NCBI GenBank assembly: GCA_946183755.1
Contig: CAMHCZ010000005.1
Coordinates: 1-29,059, forward strand
Source: an uncultured bacterium
GTDB taxonomy: Bacteria > Bacteroidota > Bacteroidia > Bacteroidales > Paludibacteraceae
Reading direction: 5' to 3'
Length of the DNA stretch: 29,059 nt
Shown here: positions 16,160-25,177 of the stretch, in pieces
How the letters are laid out: every line of letters begins with the position of its first letter
Numbering within the stretch: the stretch's first letter is position 1
Translations under genes and position numbers: made by a program
The notes under the pieces: generated by a model
What the model saw: the letters and a program-made list of their open reading frames with translations, nothing else
Database searches by the model: none
Told to the model about the DNA's origin: nothing

Positions 16160-17251
16160 ATGAAACTTTCAAAATTCAAATTCAATCTAGATGAAGAAAG
16201 AATAGCGCAGTTCCCTGTGCATCACGACCAGCCATCCAAGGACCGTGACGACGCCAAGATGCTTGTCGTACATAAGAAAACAGGCGAGATTGAGCACAAG
16301 CAGTTCAAGAACATCATAGATTATTTTGACGACAAGGATGTCTTTGTGTTCAACGACACGAAGGTGTTCCCAGCCCGTCTTTACGGCAAGAAGGAGAAGA
16401 CCGAGGCGCAGATCGAGGTTTTCCTCCTGAGAGAGCTTAACGAGGAACTTCGTCTGTGGGACGTGCTTGTTGACCCAGCGCGTAAGATAAGAATCGGAAA
16501 CAAACTGTATTTCGGCGACGAGTCGCTCGTGGCTGAGGTTATAGACAACACGACTTCGAGAGGAAGAACGCTGCGTTTCTTGTTCGACGGTCCTCACGAG
16601 GAGTTCAAGAAACTGCTGTACTCGCTCGGAGAGACTCCGCTCCCAGGCTACATCAAGTCGAAGCGCGACCCTATACCAGAGGACGCCGATAACTATCAGA
16701 CTGTGTTCGCGGCTAACGAGGGCGCAGTTGTAGCGCCTGCGGCAGCGATGCACTTCTCAAGGTCGCTGCTCAAGCGTGCCGAAATCAAGGGCATTGACTT
16801 CGTGAACATCACACTGCACGCAGGACTCGGCAACTTCAGAGAGATTGACGTTGAGGACCTGACAAAGCACAAGATGGATTCGGAGCCGCTTGAGATAACA
16901 GAAAGCGCTGCCGACAGAGTGAACGAGGCTGTCACTTCCGGACACAACGTCTGCGTAATCGGCACGACTACACTCAGAGCCATCGAATCGTCGGTAGGCT
17001 CATACCATAACTTGAAGCCATTCTCAGGATGGACAAACAAGTTCATTTTCCCTCCTTACGACTTCGCGATAAACAACTCGCTTGTCACAAACCTTCATTT
17101 GCCATATTCGACAATGCTCATGATGACATGCGCGTTCGGCGGTTATGACCTTGTGATGAAGGCTTACGACGAGGCGGTTTCGTATAAGGACGAGAACGGC
17201 GAGGGCTACAAGTTCGGCGTTTACGGAGACGCCATGCTCATTCTCCCATAA
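16160..17251 (+). CDS. queA: tRNA ribosyltransferase-isomerase QueA
   Basis: QueA transfers and rearranges the ribosyl part of SAM onto preQ1 in tRNA to make epoxyqueuosine. The length, 363 aa, is normal for the family. Conserved stretches include VFNDTKVFPARLYG, VLVDPARKIRIGNKLYFG, ETPLPGYIK, HFSRSLLKR, TLHAGLGNF, KHKMDSEP and the C-terminal NLHLPYSTMLMMTCAFGGY. The N-terminus MKLSKFKFNLDEERIAQFP agrees with homologues and supports the ATG. It follows its own promoter, and an S41 protease gene comes 24 nt later. Confidence 0.97.
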   Translation: MKLSKFKFNLDEERIAQFPVHHDQPSKDRDDAKMLVVHKKTGEIEHKQFKNIIDYFDDKDVFVFNDTKVFPARLYGKKEKTEAQIEVFLLRELNEELRLWDVLVDPARKIRIGNKLYFGDESLVAEVIDNTTSRGRTLRFLFDGPHEEFKKLLYSLGETPLPGYIKSKRDPIPEDADNYQTVFAANEGAVVAPAAAMHFSRSLLKRAEIKGIDFVNITLHAGLGNFREIDVEDLTKHKMDSEPLEITESAADRVNEAVTSGHNVCVIGTTTLRAIESSVGSYHNLKPFSGWTNKFIFPPYDFAINNSLVTNLHLPYSTMLMMTCAFGGYDLVMKAYDEAVSYKDENGEGYKFGVYGDAMLILP

Positions 17252-17275
17252 GACTAACGTATTCAAGACATTGAT

Positions 17276-18976
17276 ATGAGAAAACTGAAGACATTGTTCA
17301 CAGGATTGTTTTTGTCCTTAGCCACTCTTGCATTAGCGCAGAAGCCGGCGTCAGTCTCCGATTCCGACAACAGCAATGCTCAGCTGGCCAAGTATCTGGA
17401 TGTTTACAATTCCATATTCAAGCAGCTTTCTCTTTATTATGTCGATACGATAAACGCCAAGAAGATAATATCGTCGTCGATAGACGAGGCGTTGTCTTCG
17501 TTGGACCCATACACGACTTATATCCCAGACGAGGAGTCGTCCGACTTCAAGTTTATGACAACTGGACAGTATGGCGGCATCGGTGCGCTCATTTCGCAGC
17601 ATCCGCGTTCGTATTCGGATTCGCTAAAATCCGACTACGACGTGCTCATCTCCGAGCCTTACGAGGGATTGCCTGCCGACAAGGCTGGACTCAAGGCTGG
17701 CGATGTCATCGTGCAGATAGACAAGACGAAAGTCAAAGGCAAGACGATTTCCGAAGTCAGCGAGATGCTCAGAGGAATACCAGGCACATCGCTGGAAGTG
17801 ATAATAAACCGCGGCGGCGAGAAGAATATCAAGAAGCATATCGTGCGCGAGAAAATCGCAATCCCGGCTGTCACTTATTATGGCGTGGTGGGCGATTCCA
17901 CTGCTTACATTCTGCTCAGTCAGTTCACCGAGAAGTCGGCTGAGGGTGTGCGCACAGCCATAAACGACATGAAGAGCAAGCACAATATAACTTCCATAGT
18001 GCTTGACTTGCGCAATAACCCGGGCGGTCTGCTCGACCAGGCTGTGGAGATAATAAACCTGTTCGTTCCGCAGGGGAAGGAGGTCTTGTCGATGCGTGGA
18101 AGGGCTAAGCAGCTCGACCAGGTGTTCAAGACATCTTCTGCCGCATTGCTGCCGGACATACCGTTGGCGGTGCTTGTCAATTCGTCATCGGCGTCAGCGT
18201 CGGAGATAGTGTCTGGCGCGCTGCAGGACCTCGACAGAGCCGTAGTGATAGGCACACGCTCGTTCGGCAAGGGGCTTGTGCAGTCCACTCGCGAATTGCC
18301 ATACAATGGACATCTGAAGCTTACCACAGCTAAGTATTACATACCTTCTGGCCGCTGCATCCAAGCGATAGACTATGCGAAGCGTGCCGATGACGGTTCA
18401 TTGTCCAAGATTCCGGATTCGCTCAGACATGAGTTCAAGACGGCTAATGGACGCGTCGTCAAGGACGGAGGCGGCATAGAGCCTGACTTTGAGGTCAAGA
18501 ACGAGATGTCGCTTAACATAGCTTATCAGTTGTGGGCGAAGAACCTGATTTTTGATTACGCCACAATGTATTGCAGCGAGAACAAGCGCATTGCCGAGCC
18601 AGAGGCATTCTCCATAACAGACAAGGACTTCGAGGCATTCAAGTCGTTTGTTAAAGGCACCGACTTCAAGTACGAACTGCGTACGTCGGGCCGCCTCGAA
18701 TGGCTGCTTGACATAGCCAAGGAAGAAGGATACGGCGAGCGTGCGAAGGACGAGTTCGCTGCTTTGAAGAAGAAGCTGACTCCGGACATCGATGCCGACA
18801 TGGACCTTTTCAAGAAGGATATTGTTGACATGATAAATGGCGAGATACTCAAGCGCATGTATTATCAGAAGGGTTATGTGCGCCACACGTTGGTCAGCGA
18901 CCCTGTGCTGAAGAAAGCGCTTTCTGTTCTTAATGATAAGGAGCTATACACCAAGACTTTGAGTTCTAAAAAATAA
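17276..18976 (+). CDS. S41 family C-terminal processing protease
   Basis: This is a periplasmic Ser-Lys protease of the CtpA/Prc family, 566 aa. The signal peptide covers about residues 1-21 (LATLALA before QKPAS). An N-terminal helical segment is followed by a PDZ domain (about 95-185; YGGIGALI, GLPADKAGLKAGDVIVQID) that recognises C-termini. The catalytic domain contains LDLRNNPGGLL (243-253), Ser307 in SSASASEIVSGALQD and Lys332 in RSFGKGLVQS; the 25-residue spacing equals that of E. coli Prc S430/K455. About 200 residues follow the core as a charged helical C-terminal domain. The protein is intact. Likely substrates are envelope proteins. Confidence 0.95.
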   Translation: MRKLKTLFTGLFLSLATLALAQKPASVSDSDNSNAQLAKYLDVYNSIFKQLSLYYVDTINAKKIISSSIDEALSSLDPYTTYIPDEESSDFKFMTTGQYGGIGALISQHPRSYSDSLKSDYDVLISEPYEGLPADKAGLKAGDVIVQIDKTKVKGKTISEVSEMLRGIPGTSLEVIINRGGEKNIKKHIVREKIAIPAVTYYGVVGDSTAYILLSQFTEKSAEGVRTAINDMKSKHNITSIVLDLRNNPGGLLDQAVEIINLFVPQGKEVLSMRGRAKQLDQVFKTSSAALLPDIPLAVLVNSSSASASEIVSGALQDLDRAVVIGTRSFGKGLVQSTRELPYNGHLKLTTAKYYIPSGRCIQAIDYAKRADDGSLSKIPDSLRHEFKTANGRVVKDGGGIEPDFEVKNEMSLNIAYQLWAKNLIFDYATMYCSENKRIAEPEAFSITDKDFEAFKSFVKGTDFKYELRTSGRLEWLLDIAKEEGYGERAKDEFAALKKKLTPDIDADMDLFKKDIVDMINGEILKRMYYQKGYVRHTLVSDPVLKKALSVLNDKELYTKTLSSKK

Positions 18977-18987
18977 TCGGCAAGACA

Positions 18988-20475
18988 TTGGCAGATAATT
19001 TGAAAAATAGGACGGTGTTGGCGCTCATGTGGAATGGCGTCGATAAGTTCTTCTTTCAGTTTGTCGCACTCATCGTCGGCATCATAACCGCCAGATTCCT
19101 GTCGCCTCAGGACTTCGGTTTCATGGGCGCTTTGGCTGTCTTCACGATGCTCAGCAACATACTCGTGGAGTCTGGCTTCACATCGGCGCTCATCCGTCGT
19201 GATGGCAACACAGACAACGACTATTCCGCCATATTCTTCGTGAATATTCTCATCGCGGTAGTCATTTACCTGATACTGTTCTTCTCGGCTCCATACATCG
19301 CATTGTTCTTCAGAATGCCCGAACTCTGCTCGCTATCGAGATTCCTGTTCCTTTCCATCATCATCAACTCGCTCGGCATAGTGCAGAATATCATACTGTC
19401 CAAGTCGTTGTCATTCAAGGTGATTTCTCTTGCCGACCTGACTTCGGCTCTCGTGTCGGGTGTCGCGACAGTGCTGATGGTCATGAGCGGTTTCGGCTAC
19501 TGGGCTTTGGCTTGGCAGATACTGCTGCAGAACGTCGTCAGAGTCGCGTTTCTTTGGGCAGCGTCGTCGTGGAGAGTGTCTTTCCATCCGTCTTTCGGAG
19601 TCATAAAGGAAGTGTTCTCCTTTTCTTCATTCATGCTGTTTTCATCGTTTATTAACACCGTGGTGAAAAACATCTACAGCGTCATAATCGGAAGGCTGTT
19701 CAATCCTGCCATGCTGGGTTTTTATTCGCAAGCCAACAAATATCAGCAGATACCGTCCACCGTCATACAATCGACGATTTCCGGCGTGGCTTATCCCGTG
19801 CTGTCTAACCTCAAAGACGACGAGGCGCGCCAGCTTATGTATTTGCGCAAGATAGTACGCATTGCGGCGTGCGTCATATTCCCAGTCATGTTCGGGCTTG
19901 CGGCGCTTATGGCTCCGCTCGTGTCCATACTCCTGACCGACAAGTGGCTCCCAGCCGTGCCTTATTTCCAGATAATGGTGCCGGTGGCTGTGGTGCTGCC
20001 GTTTCATGCACTCAACACCAATCTTGTGCTCATAAGAGGATTCTCAAGGACAAATCTGCTGCTGGAGGCGGTGAAGAACGGACTGATACTGCTGTCGGTT
20101 TTTGCGGTCTATGCTCTGGCGTCATTCACGTCATGCATCGAGATGGACATCAACTGGCTGCTGATATTTTTCTCTGTGGCTAATGTCCTTTCCTATCTGT
20201 TCGACATGTTCGTGTCGCAGCGTTTGGCTGGTTACAGGGTGGTTAGTCAGCTGAAGGACATTATGCCTTATTTCTTTGTCTCTGCGGTTATGTTTGCCGT
20301 GGTCAGTCTGCTTGACTATCTCAATGCGGAACACGCCTTGATAGGCTCGAAAATAGCATCAACGGCAGTTCTTATGGTCATAGCTGTCGCCTTTTATGCG
20401 GCATCACTTAAAATCCTCGGCTCTAAGGTTTTCGATGAGGCTTGGAGTCTGATTGTCAAGCGCAGGATTTCTTAG
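18988..20475 (+). CDS. Wzx/MOP-type polysaccharide flippase
   Basis: This is a membrane transporter of the MOP superfamily that moves lipid-linked oligosaccharides across the inner membrane. It has 495 aa with about 12-14 hydrophobic segments. The N-terminal pattern RTVLALMWNGVDKFFFQFVALIVGIITARFLSPQDFG is typical of lipopolysaccharide O-unit flippases. The start is TTG at 18988; no in-frame ATG lies upstream, and the next ATG (19027) would remove 13 residues that homologues retain. It lies 11 nt after the S41 protease, so it is read from the queA operon while all other glycan genes run the opposite way. Its stop is 8 nt from the convergent GT2 stop. Confidence 0.9.
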   Translation: MADNLKNRTVLALMWNGVDKFFFQFVALIVGIITARFLSPQDFGFMGALAVFTMLSNILVESGFTSALIRRDGNTDNDYSAIFFVNILIAVVIYLILFFSAPYIALFFRMPELCSLSRFLFLSIIINSLGIVQNIILSKSLSFKVISLADLTSALVSGVATVLMVMSGFGYWALAWQILLQNVVRVAFLWAASSWRVSFHPSFGVIKEVFSFSSFMLFSSFINTVVKNIYSVIIGRLFNPAMLGFYSQANKYQQIPSTVIQSTISGVAYPVLSNLKDDEARQLMYLRKIVRIAACVIFPVMFGLAALMAPLVSILLTDKWLPAVPYFQIMVPVAVVLPFHALNTNLVLIRGFSRTNLLLEAVKNGLILLSVFAVYALASFTSCIEMDINWLLIFFSVANVLSYLFDMFVSQRLAGYRVVSQLKDIMPYFFVSAVMFAVVSLLDYLNAEHALIGSKIASTAVLMVIAVAFYAASLKILGSKVFDEAWSLIVKRRIS

Positions 20476-20483
20476 CGCAAGGA

Positions 20484-21458
20484 TTACTTCAGGATTTTCG
20501 GCAAAACGAGGCATGCGGCTTTTGGCATGCTGGTGAGCAAGGACACGACGATTCTGGTCTTCAAGTCCTTTTTCAGGTATTTATTGCTTTTGTAGTTTGG
20601 AATCGCACGGAGCAGCTCGTCCGTGTATTTTTTTAATGTGCTTTCGTCGGCATCCTGGTTGTTTCTGAGATATTCTATCGAGCTGACGATGTATGCTTTC
20701 TTTATGAGCAGATACTCGGCAAGTTCTCTGTGCTCGTCGGCAGATGCGGCGATGAGCCGTGCGAAAGCCTCGAACTTCTGTTTGTATCTGTTGTCGTCAC
20801 GTTGGTGCGAGATGGAGTCGCCGTGTATAAGGTAGTGATAAAATGCGTCGTTGATGTGCGAGATTCTTTGCGAACGAAATAATGACAGAGCCTCGAAAAA
20901 ACTGTCTTCCGAGCTTTTCAGTTCCGGGAATCGTATGCTGTTCCTGTCCACAAAGCTCTTTGAGTAAATAAGGCTGTAGAAGTAGGTCACATAGTTGAGC
21001 AGGAATTTTTCCTTGCTGCCGTCGCCGAACGCTCCGTCTTCCACAATCGGGTTTCTCGCTATGCTCTGTCTGCCGTTTTCCTCTATGGTCACGTGTCCGT
21101 AGCAGATGTCGGCGTTGGCGCGTTTGGCTGCGTTGTAGAGCTTTTCGTAGCAGTCGACGTCCACCCAGTCGTCTATGTCCACAAAGGCGAGGTATTCTCC
21201 TGTGGCATTGTCTATGCCAGCGTTTCTCGCTCCGCCTGGACCGCAGTTCTTTGGTGTCTGCAGGTGTTTTATGGTTATGTCCGCTCTTCTGCTTTCGCTT
21301 GCAGCCTTTATTCTGTCGATGCTGTCGTCGGTGCTGTGGTCGTCCACGAAGATGATTTCAAACCCCTCCAGTGTCTGGCTCATTAACGAGTCTATGCACT
21401 TGCTGATGTCGGCAGGCGCATTGTAAACGGGTATTATGACAGAAATCTTTGGTGTCAC
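20484..21458 (-). CDS. Glycosyltransferase family 2
   Basis: This is a GT-A sugar transferase, 324 aa. The N-terminus KISVIIPVYNAPADISKCIDSLMSQ begins the nucleotide-binding fold. VDDHS (38-42) and the metal-binding D94-I-D96 in AFVDIDDWVD are in place, with GPGGARNAG (73-81) before them. The C-terminal half (from about 230) is helical and charged. The start is GTG at 21458 and overlaps the preceding stop as GTGA, indicating re-initiation after the CgeB-like gene. It is the last gene of the minus-strand glycan operon. Donor and acceptor sugars cannot be read from sequence. Confidence 0.93.
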   Translation of the reverse strand: MTPKISVIIPVYNAPADISKCIDSLMSQTLEGFEIIFVDDHSTDDSIDRIKAASESRRADITIKHLQTPKNCGPGGARNAGIDNATGEYLAFVDIDDWVDVDCYEKLYNAAKRANADICYGHVTIEENGRQSIARNPIVEDGAFGDGSKEKFLLNYVTYFYSLIYSKSFVDRNSIRFPELKSSEDSFFEALSLFRSQRISHINDAFYHYLIHGDSISHQRDDNRYKQKFEAFARLIAASADEHRELAEYLLIKKAYIVSSIEYLRNNQDADESTLKKYTDELLRAIPNYKSNKYLKKDLKTRIVVSLLTSMPKAACLVLPKILK

Positions 21459-22480
21459 TTGCGGTCAAGCAGTTCAATCATCTGTTTCACACGGCTCTCG
21501 AATGTGTTGCCGTTCAAAATTATGTTGTAGGCCTTCTCGGCGTTCTCGCTCATGTCGTGCTGCAGCGCGTAGTCAATCAGATTCATCATCTCCTCCTTGT
21601 TCTCGTACAGTCCCACTTCGCCGTTCTGGAACACTGATGCGATGTACGGATTCTTGTCGCATATCTGGTAAGCCTTGGCTCCGCATGCCTCGAAAAGGCG
21701 TTGGTTGGCGCCGTTGAATGTCTGCTTGTTGTGTATGTTCAGCGCTATTTTTGTCCGTGAGAACAGTTCGTTCACCAGTCTTGGCTCTATGTTTACGTTC
21801 TTGAACACGTTTCTGTTTCTGCGGAAGAGCCACTTTATCGGATTCTTGAAGTATGGCTTGTATTCGCCGTATATCACGATGTTCTTGTCCTTGTATCGTT
21901 CTACGATGCTCTCAAGCAGCTCGATTCTTTTCGCGCTTGTGTATATGGTGCCGACAAAGAGTATGTCTATGTCTTTCTCCTTGTTGTCTATAGGGTAATA
22001 GACGCTTGTGTCGCAAGCCAATGGCAGGAAGTGCGCCGTCTTGCCCTGTTTGCTGAAGTACTCCACGTCTTTCTCCTCGAAGCAGCAGAACAGGTCGGCG
22101 TGGTCGATGTGTTTTTCGCACATGGCTCTGTCGGGGCGCTGCACGCTGTCGTACATCCATATTATCACCTTGCTGCCGTGCTGTCTGAAGTAGTCCAGCG
22201 TCTCGTCCTTCAGTATCGTTCCGTTGTATATGAACACCAGGTCCGGCTTGTATTCGTCGAACTGCTTTTCTATGTATTGCTTATATTTCTGACGGCTTTT
22301 CTCCCTCAGGCTTTCCTTGTCTATTGCGAACTTGTGTCTCCATTTCAACAGGCCCTTGAACGGATGTATCGGCTCGTCGTAAGTCTCTATCTTGACGTCG
22401 TAGCCCTGCTTCCTGAAAGCGTCGCCCACGCTTATCTGGTAGTTGAAAAACGGACTTGATATTATAAGTACCTTGCTCAT
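21455..22480 (-). CDS. CgeB-like glycosyltransferase (GT-B)
   Basis: The 341-aa protein resembles glycosyl transferases of the CgeB/Glyco_trans_1_2 group. The N-terminal Rossmann-like half starts MSKVLIISSPFFNYQISVGDAFRKQGYDV and includes PDLVFIYNG and KVIIWMYDSVQRPDR. The C-terminal half has DIDILFVGTIYTSAKRIELL and the donor-site segment NGANQRLFEACGAKAYQI, where an E in the RLFEACG pattern is typical of GT-B enzymes. The ATG lies immediately after the stop of the epimerase gene (0-nt gap). Specificity is unknown. Confidence 0.85.
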   Translation of the reverse strand: MSKVLIISSPFFNYQISVGDAFRKQGYDVKIETYDEPIHPFKGLLKWRHKFAIDKESLREKSRQKYKQYIEKQFDEYKPDLVFIYNGTILKDETLDYFRQHGSKVIIWMYDSVQRPDRAMCEKHIDHADLFCCFEEKDVEYFSKQGKTAHFLPLACDTSVYYPIDNKEKDIDILFVGTIYTSAKRIELLESIVERYKDKNIVIYGEYKPYFKNPIKWLFRRNRNVFKNVNIEPRLVNELFSRTKIALNIHNKQTFNGANQRLFEACGAKAYQICDKNPYIASVFQNGEVGLYENKEEMMNLIDYALQHDMSENAEKAYNIILNGNTFESRVKQMIELLDRK

Positions 22481-23317
22481 TTATTCTCCTGAAAGTATCT
22501 TTTGTATTGTTGTGTTGTCGCCGTAGATGCATGGCGAGTCGTACGGACGGTCGGGGTAGGCGCCGTATTCGAGCGTTATGTCCAGGTTGTGTTCCTTGAT
22601 GAAGCCTTCAACAGCCTCCGCCAGACTGATTGCCTTGCCTGTGCAGCAGTTTATTATGCCGGTGTGCTTGTCTTGGGTTATGACAGCCGAGATTTGTCTC
22701 ACGAGCTCCGACACGTTCATGAAGTCGTATTTGTTCTTTCCGCTGGTGAACGGGAATGTCTTCTTGCCGGCTTCGTTTGCCTCTATCAGTTTGGTGAATA
22801 TAGAGTGGTTCTTCAAGTCGTCACCGTAGATGTAGAACGCTCTTATCCACTGCAGCTTGCAGCCGTTTTGTGCGGCGAACAGCATGATGCTCTGCCGGAG
22901 GGTGTTCTTGGCTATGCCGTAGAGCGACTGCGGGTTGCAAGGCGTGTCGGAGTCGATTCTGCCTTCGTGGTATCCCACTTCGTGCATTGTGCCCATCACA
23001 GCCAGATGCTTCAATCCGTTGTTTATCAGGTTTGTCAGGAAGTTGTAGTGCGACGACAGGTCCAGCATCTGCTTTGGCGAGTTATGCACGAATCCGTCTC
23101 TCCATGCCAAATGCAGGCATACATCCGGATTACCCAGAGTTGCGAACGCATTGTCGCTTTCCTTTATGCTGAAAATGTCGAATTGTTTGACTTCGGCTCT
23201 CGCGTCGATGTTGTTTGAGGCGATGTCGCAAGCCACGACTTCGTGTCCGCCGTCAAGCAGTTGCTTCACCACATTGCTGCCTATATATCCGTTGGCGCCT
23301 GTTACTAATATCTTCAT
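22481..23317 (-). CDS. NAD(P)-dependent sugar epimerase/reductase
   Basis: This is an extended short-chain dehydrogenase, 278 aa. The dinucleotide-binding motif GANGYIG is at 7-13, and the acidic D31 ends strand 2 (VACDIAS), favouring NAD. The catalytic pair is Y133 and K137 in SLYGIAK. After K137 the sequence runs to a sugar-binding region with YIYGDDLKNHSIFTKLIEA. It probably makes or reshapes a nucleotide-activated sugar (4-epimerase, dehydratase or 4-reductase) for the locus. The length is shorter than classical UDP-glucose 4-epimerases (about 330 aa), resembling dTDP-4-dehydrorhamnose reductase-type enzymes. Confidence 0.88.
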   Translation of the reverse strand: MKILVTGANGYIGSNVVKQLLDGGHEVVACDIASNNIDARAEVKQFDIFSIKESDNAFATLGNPDVCLHLAWRDGFVHNSPKQMLDLSSHYNFLTNLINNGLKHLAVMGTMHEVGYHEGRIDSDTPCNPQSLYGIAKNTLRQSIMLFAAQNGCKLQWIRAFYIYGDDLKNHSIFTKLIEANEAGKKTFPFTSGKNKYDFMNVSELVRQISAVITQDKHTGIINCCTGKAISLAEAVEGFIKEHNLDITLEYGAYPDRPYDSPCIYGDNTTIQKILSGE

Positions 23318-23323
23318 TGTGTG

Positions 23324-23893
23324 TTATATTCGTTCCCAGATTCCTTTCTCTGGATTATACTTCTTGATTACTTTGGCTGGCATTCCCACAGCCACGCTGT
23401 AGTCGGGGATGTCCTCGGTCACTACGGCATTCGCCCCGATGACGCAGTGCTTGCCCACCTTCGCGCCTATCACGCAGACGTTCTCGCCTATCCAGCTGCC
23501 TTCGCCTATCTCCACTTCCTCGCACTGCCTTATGCCTTGCTTTATGACAGGGACGTTCACGTCCTCGTATGTGTGCAGGTTGTCCGACACATAGACTCTG
23601 TCTGCCATCAGGACATTCTCGCCGATTCTTATCGACTTTGTGGCGTATATGTGGCAGAAGTGGCCTATCACAGTGCCGTCGCCTATGCTCAGCAGCGGAG
23701 TGTTGCCAGTGAGCGGCATCGCGGCTATCCAGCCCTGTTCCTGTATCGTCACCTTGTCGCCTATCTCGATGTTGCTCTTGCCGTCTATTGCCACAGGCGA
23801 GTATATCAGGCTGCCTTTCCCGAACTTTTTGAATTGGAAAGGGTAGAGCAGAAGGCTTCTCAGCTTCGCCGATATTTTAATTGGAAGTCTCAT
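23324..23893 (-). CDS. Hexapeptide-repeat (LbH) O-acetyltransferase
   Basis: This is a WbbJ/WcaF-type acyltransferase, 189 aa, with left-handed beta-helix repeats visible in two blocks: NIEIGDKVTIQEQ, LLSIGDGTVIGHFCHIYATKSIRIGENVLMA, and VEIGEGSWIGENVCVIGAKVGKHCVIGANAVVTEDIP. DNLHTYED supplies a conserved histidine in the expected place for the acetyl-CoA site. The ending SVAVGMPAKVIKKY is characteristic. The start codon overlaps the 430-aa transferase by 17 nt. It probably acetylates a sugar of the glycan or a sugar nucleotide. Confidence 0.92.
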   Translation of the reverse strand: MRLPIKISAKLRSLLLYPFQFKKFGKGSLIYSPVAIDGKSNIEIGDKVTIQEQGWIAAMPLTGNTPLLSIGDGTVIGHFCHIYATKSIRIGENVLMADRVYVSDNLHTYEDVNVPVIKQGIRQCEEVEIGEGSWIGENVCVIGAKVGKHCVIGANAVVTEDIPDYSVAVGMPAKVIKKYNPEKGIWERI

Positions 23894-25169
23894 CCTGTTT
23901 TGTTCCGTTTATATACTCGTTGTATCTGTTTATGCCCATGCCGAACACGTTCACCAGCAGGTTCTCCGCCTCCTGGCTTATCTCGTCGGCTCTCTTTTGC
24001 TTGGACTTGCTTATCACAGCCTCCAACTCTCCAAAGTTATTGAATTTATCATCAAGTCCTTCAAAGTCGAGATTCTCGTTCCTGGCCCATCTCAGTGGCT
24101 TCACACCGTAATACATGCACTCGTAGTACGTCGCCGTGTTGTGTGTTATGGCGAAGTCGTATTCGCCGCTGCCCAGCATCTCGTTTATCGTGTTCGTGTT
24201 GTCCAGCAGTGTTATGGCGTCTTTCCAAGGCTCCATGTCCTCTTTGGTTATGGCGGAAAGCGGGTGCAACCTTAGCGCGAAGCTTATGCCAAGTTTCTCC
24301 TTGGCTTCTTTCGCCACGGGGAACAGTTCTGCCAGGTCTTTGTCATACAGGCTTATTCCGCCTATTATCACGCATCGTTTGTATTCGTTCCTCATCCTGA
24401 TTTCCTTCTTCGGATACTTAGGGTTTCCGGCGGCGAATATTCTGCTGCCGTCCATACCGAAGTCCCTTATCAAGTCGTTTCTCTGCGTCTCTCCGAATGT
24501 AAGTACGTAGTCCGACGTGATGTTCGCTCCGTTCACTACGTCGTTGGCTATCTTGTTCTTGTATCTGCCGAAGTTGCCGTGCAGCGTGCAGTATGTCCTC
24601 ACGCCTTTGTTCTTCAGGTACAGTGTCAGCAGCGCCTCGGTGTAGGCTGGCGCGCAGAACGGTATGTAGCTTTTTCCGCTCAGGTCGGTGCCGGCGAATG
24701 CCTTGTCCAGGTCGTCAATCACCTTGCTGTATGCAGCCATCTGCGATGCCACAAACAGCTGTTCCTTGAATGCGCACTTCAGTCCTTTCCTTACGATTCG
24801 CAGGTATTTCGGAAGTCTTGCCAGCGCTCCGATTTTGTATTTGTACTTCAGCACCACACGCTCGTTGCCTTCTATCGATTGGCTTATCATCATGGAGAGC
24901 TTCTCGTGGTCCTTTCTGCCTTTCACACCGTATGAGCAGACCGAGCCGCCTTTGCCGAACGCCTCTTTCAGACTCTCTGCATCCACTCTTTTCAGCAGTT
25001 CGCACGCTATGTGGTAGAGGTCCTTGTGCTCACCGTTCACGGTTATGCCTATGATGTCGGCACCGCATGCTTCCGCCAGGTTCACTCCCTTGTAGTAAAC
25101 CTTGAACACCTTCTGCAATTCCAGAAACTGCAGGTATTCTGCGTGGTTTGATGCCGACTCGAAGCTCAT
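23877..25169 (-). CDS. Putative capsule-type GT-B transferase
   Basis: This 430-aa protein has no family I can name with certainty. It has no signal or TM segment. The C-terminal half is GT-B-like: TLHGNFGRYKN (195-205), DYVLTFGETQRNDLI (220-234), AAGNPKYP (246-253), ALRLHPLS (298-305) and THNTATYYECMYYGV (342-356). An HP motif followed by an S/T-rich donor segment occurs in bacterial sialyltransferases and in CDP-glycerol phosphotransferases, both of which use cytidine-activated donors. With a CMP-acid synthetase directly upstream, transfer of a CMP-activated sugar acid is a reasonable inference. The N-terminal 120 residues show no recognised domain. A UDP-GlcNAc 2-epimerase-like fold is the main alternative. 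Confidence 0.62.
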   Translation of the reverse strand: MSFESASNHAEYLQFLELQKVFKVYYKGVNLAEACGADIIGITVNGEHKDLYHIACELLKRVDAESLKEAFGKGGSVCSYGVKGRKDHEKLSMMISQSIEGNERVVLKYKYKIGALARLPKYLRIVRKGLKCAFKEQLFVASQMAAYSKVIDDLDKAFAGTDLSGKSYIPFCAPAYTEALLTLYLKNKGVRTYCTLHGNFGRYKNKIANDVVNGANITSDYVLTFGETQRNDLIRDFGMDGSRIFAAGNPKYPKKEIRMRNEYKRCVIIGGISLYDKDLAELFPVAKEAKEKLGISFALRLHPLSAITKEDMEPWKDAITLLDNTNTINEMLGSGEYDFAITHNTATYYECMYYGVKPLRWARNENLDFEGLDDKFNNFGELEAVISKSKQKRADEISQEAENLLVNVFGMGINRYNEYINGTKQDETSN

Positions 25170-25177
25170 GTCTCTGC

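Noticed and set aside
20511..20530. GCATGC repeat pair as an attachment or recombination site
   Set aside because: Short, inside the GT2 coding end, and with no integrase or second copy at the other locus edge.
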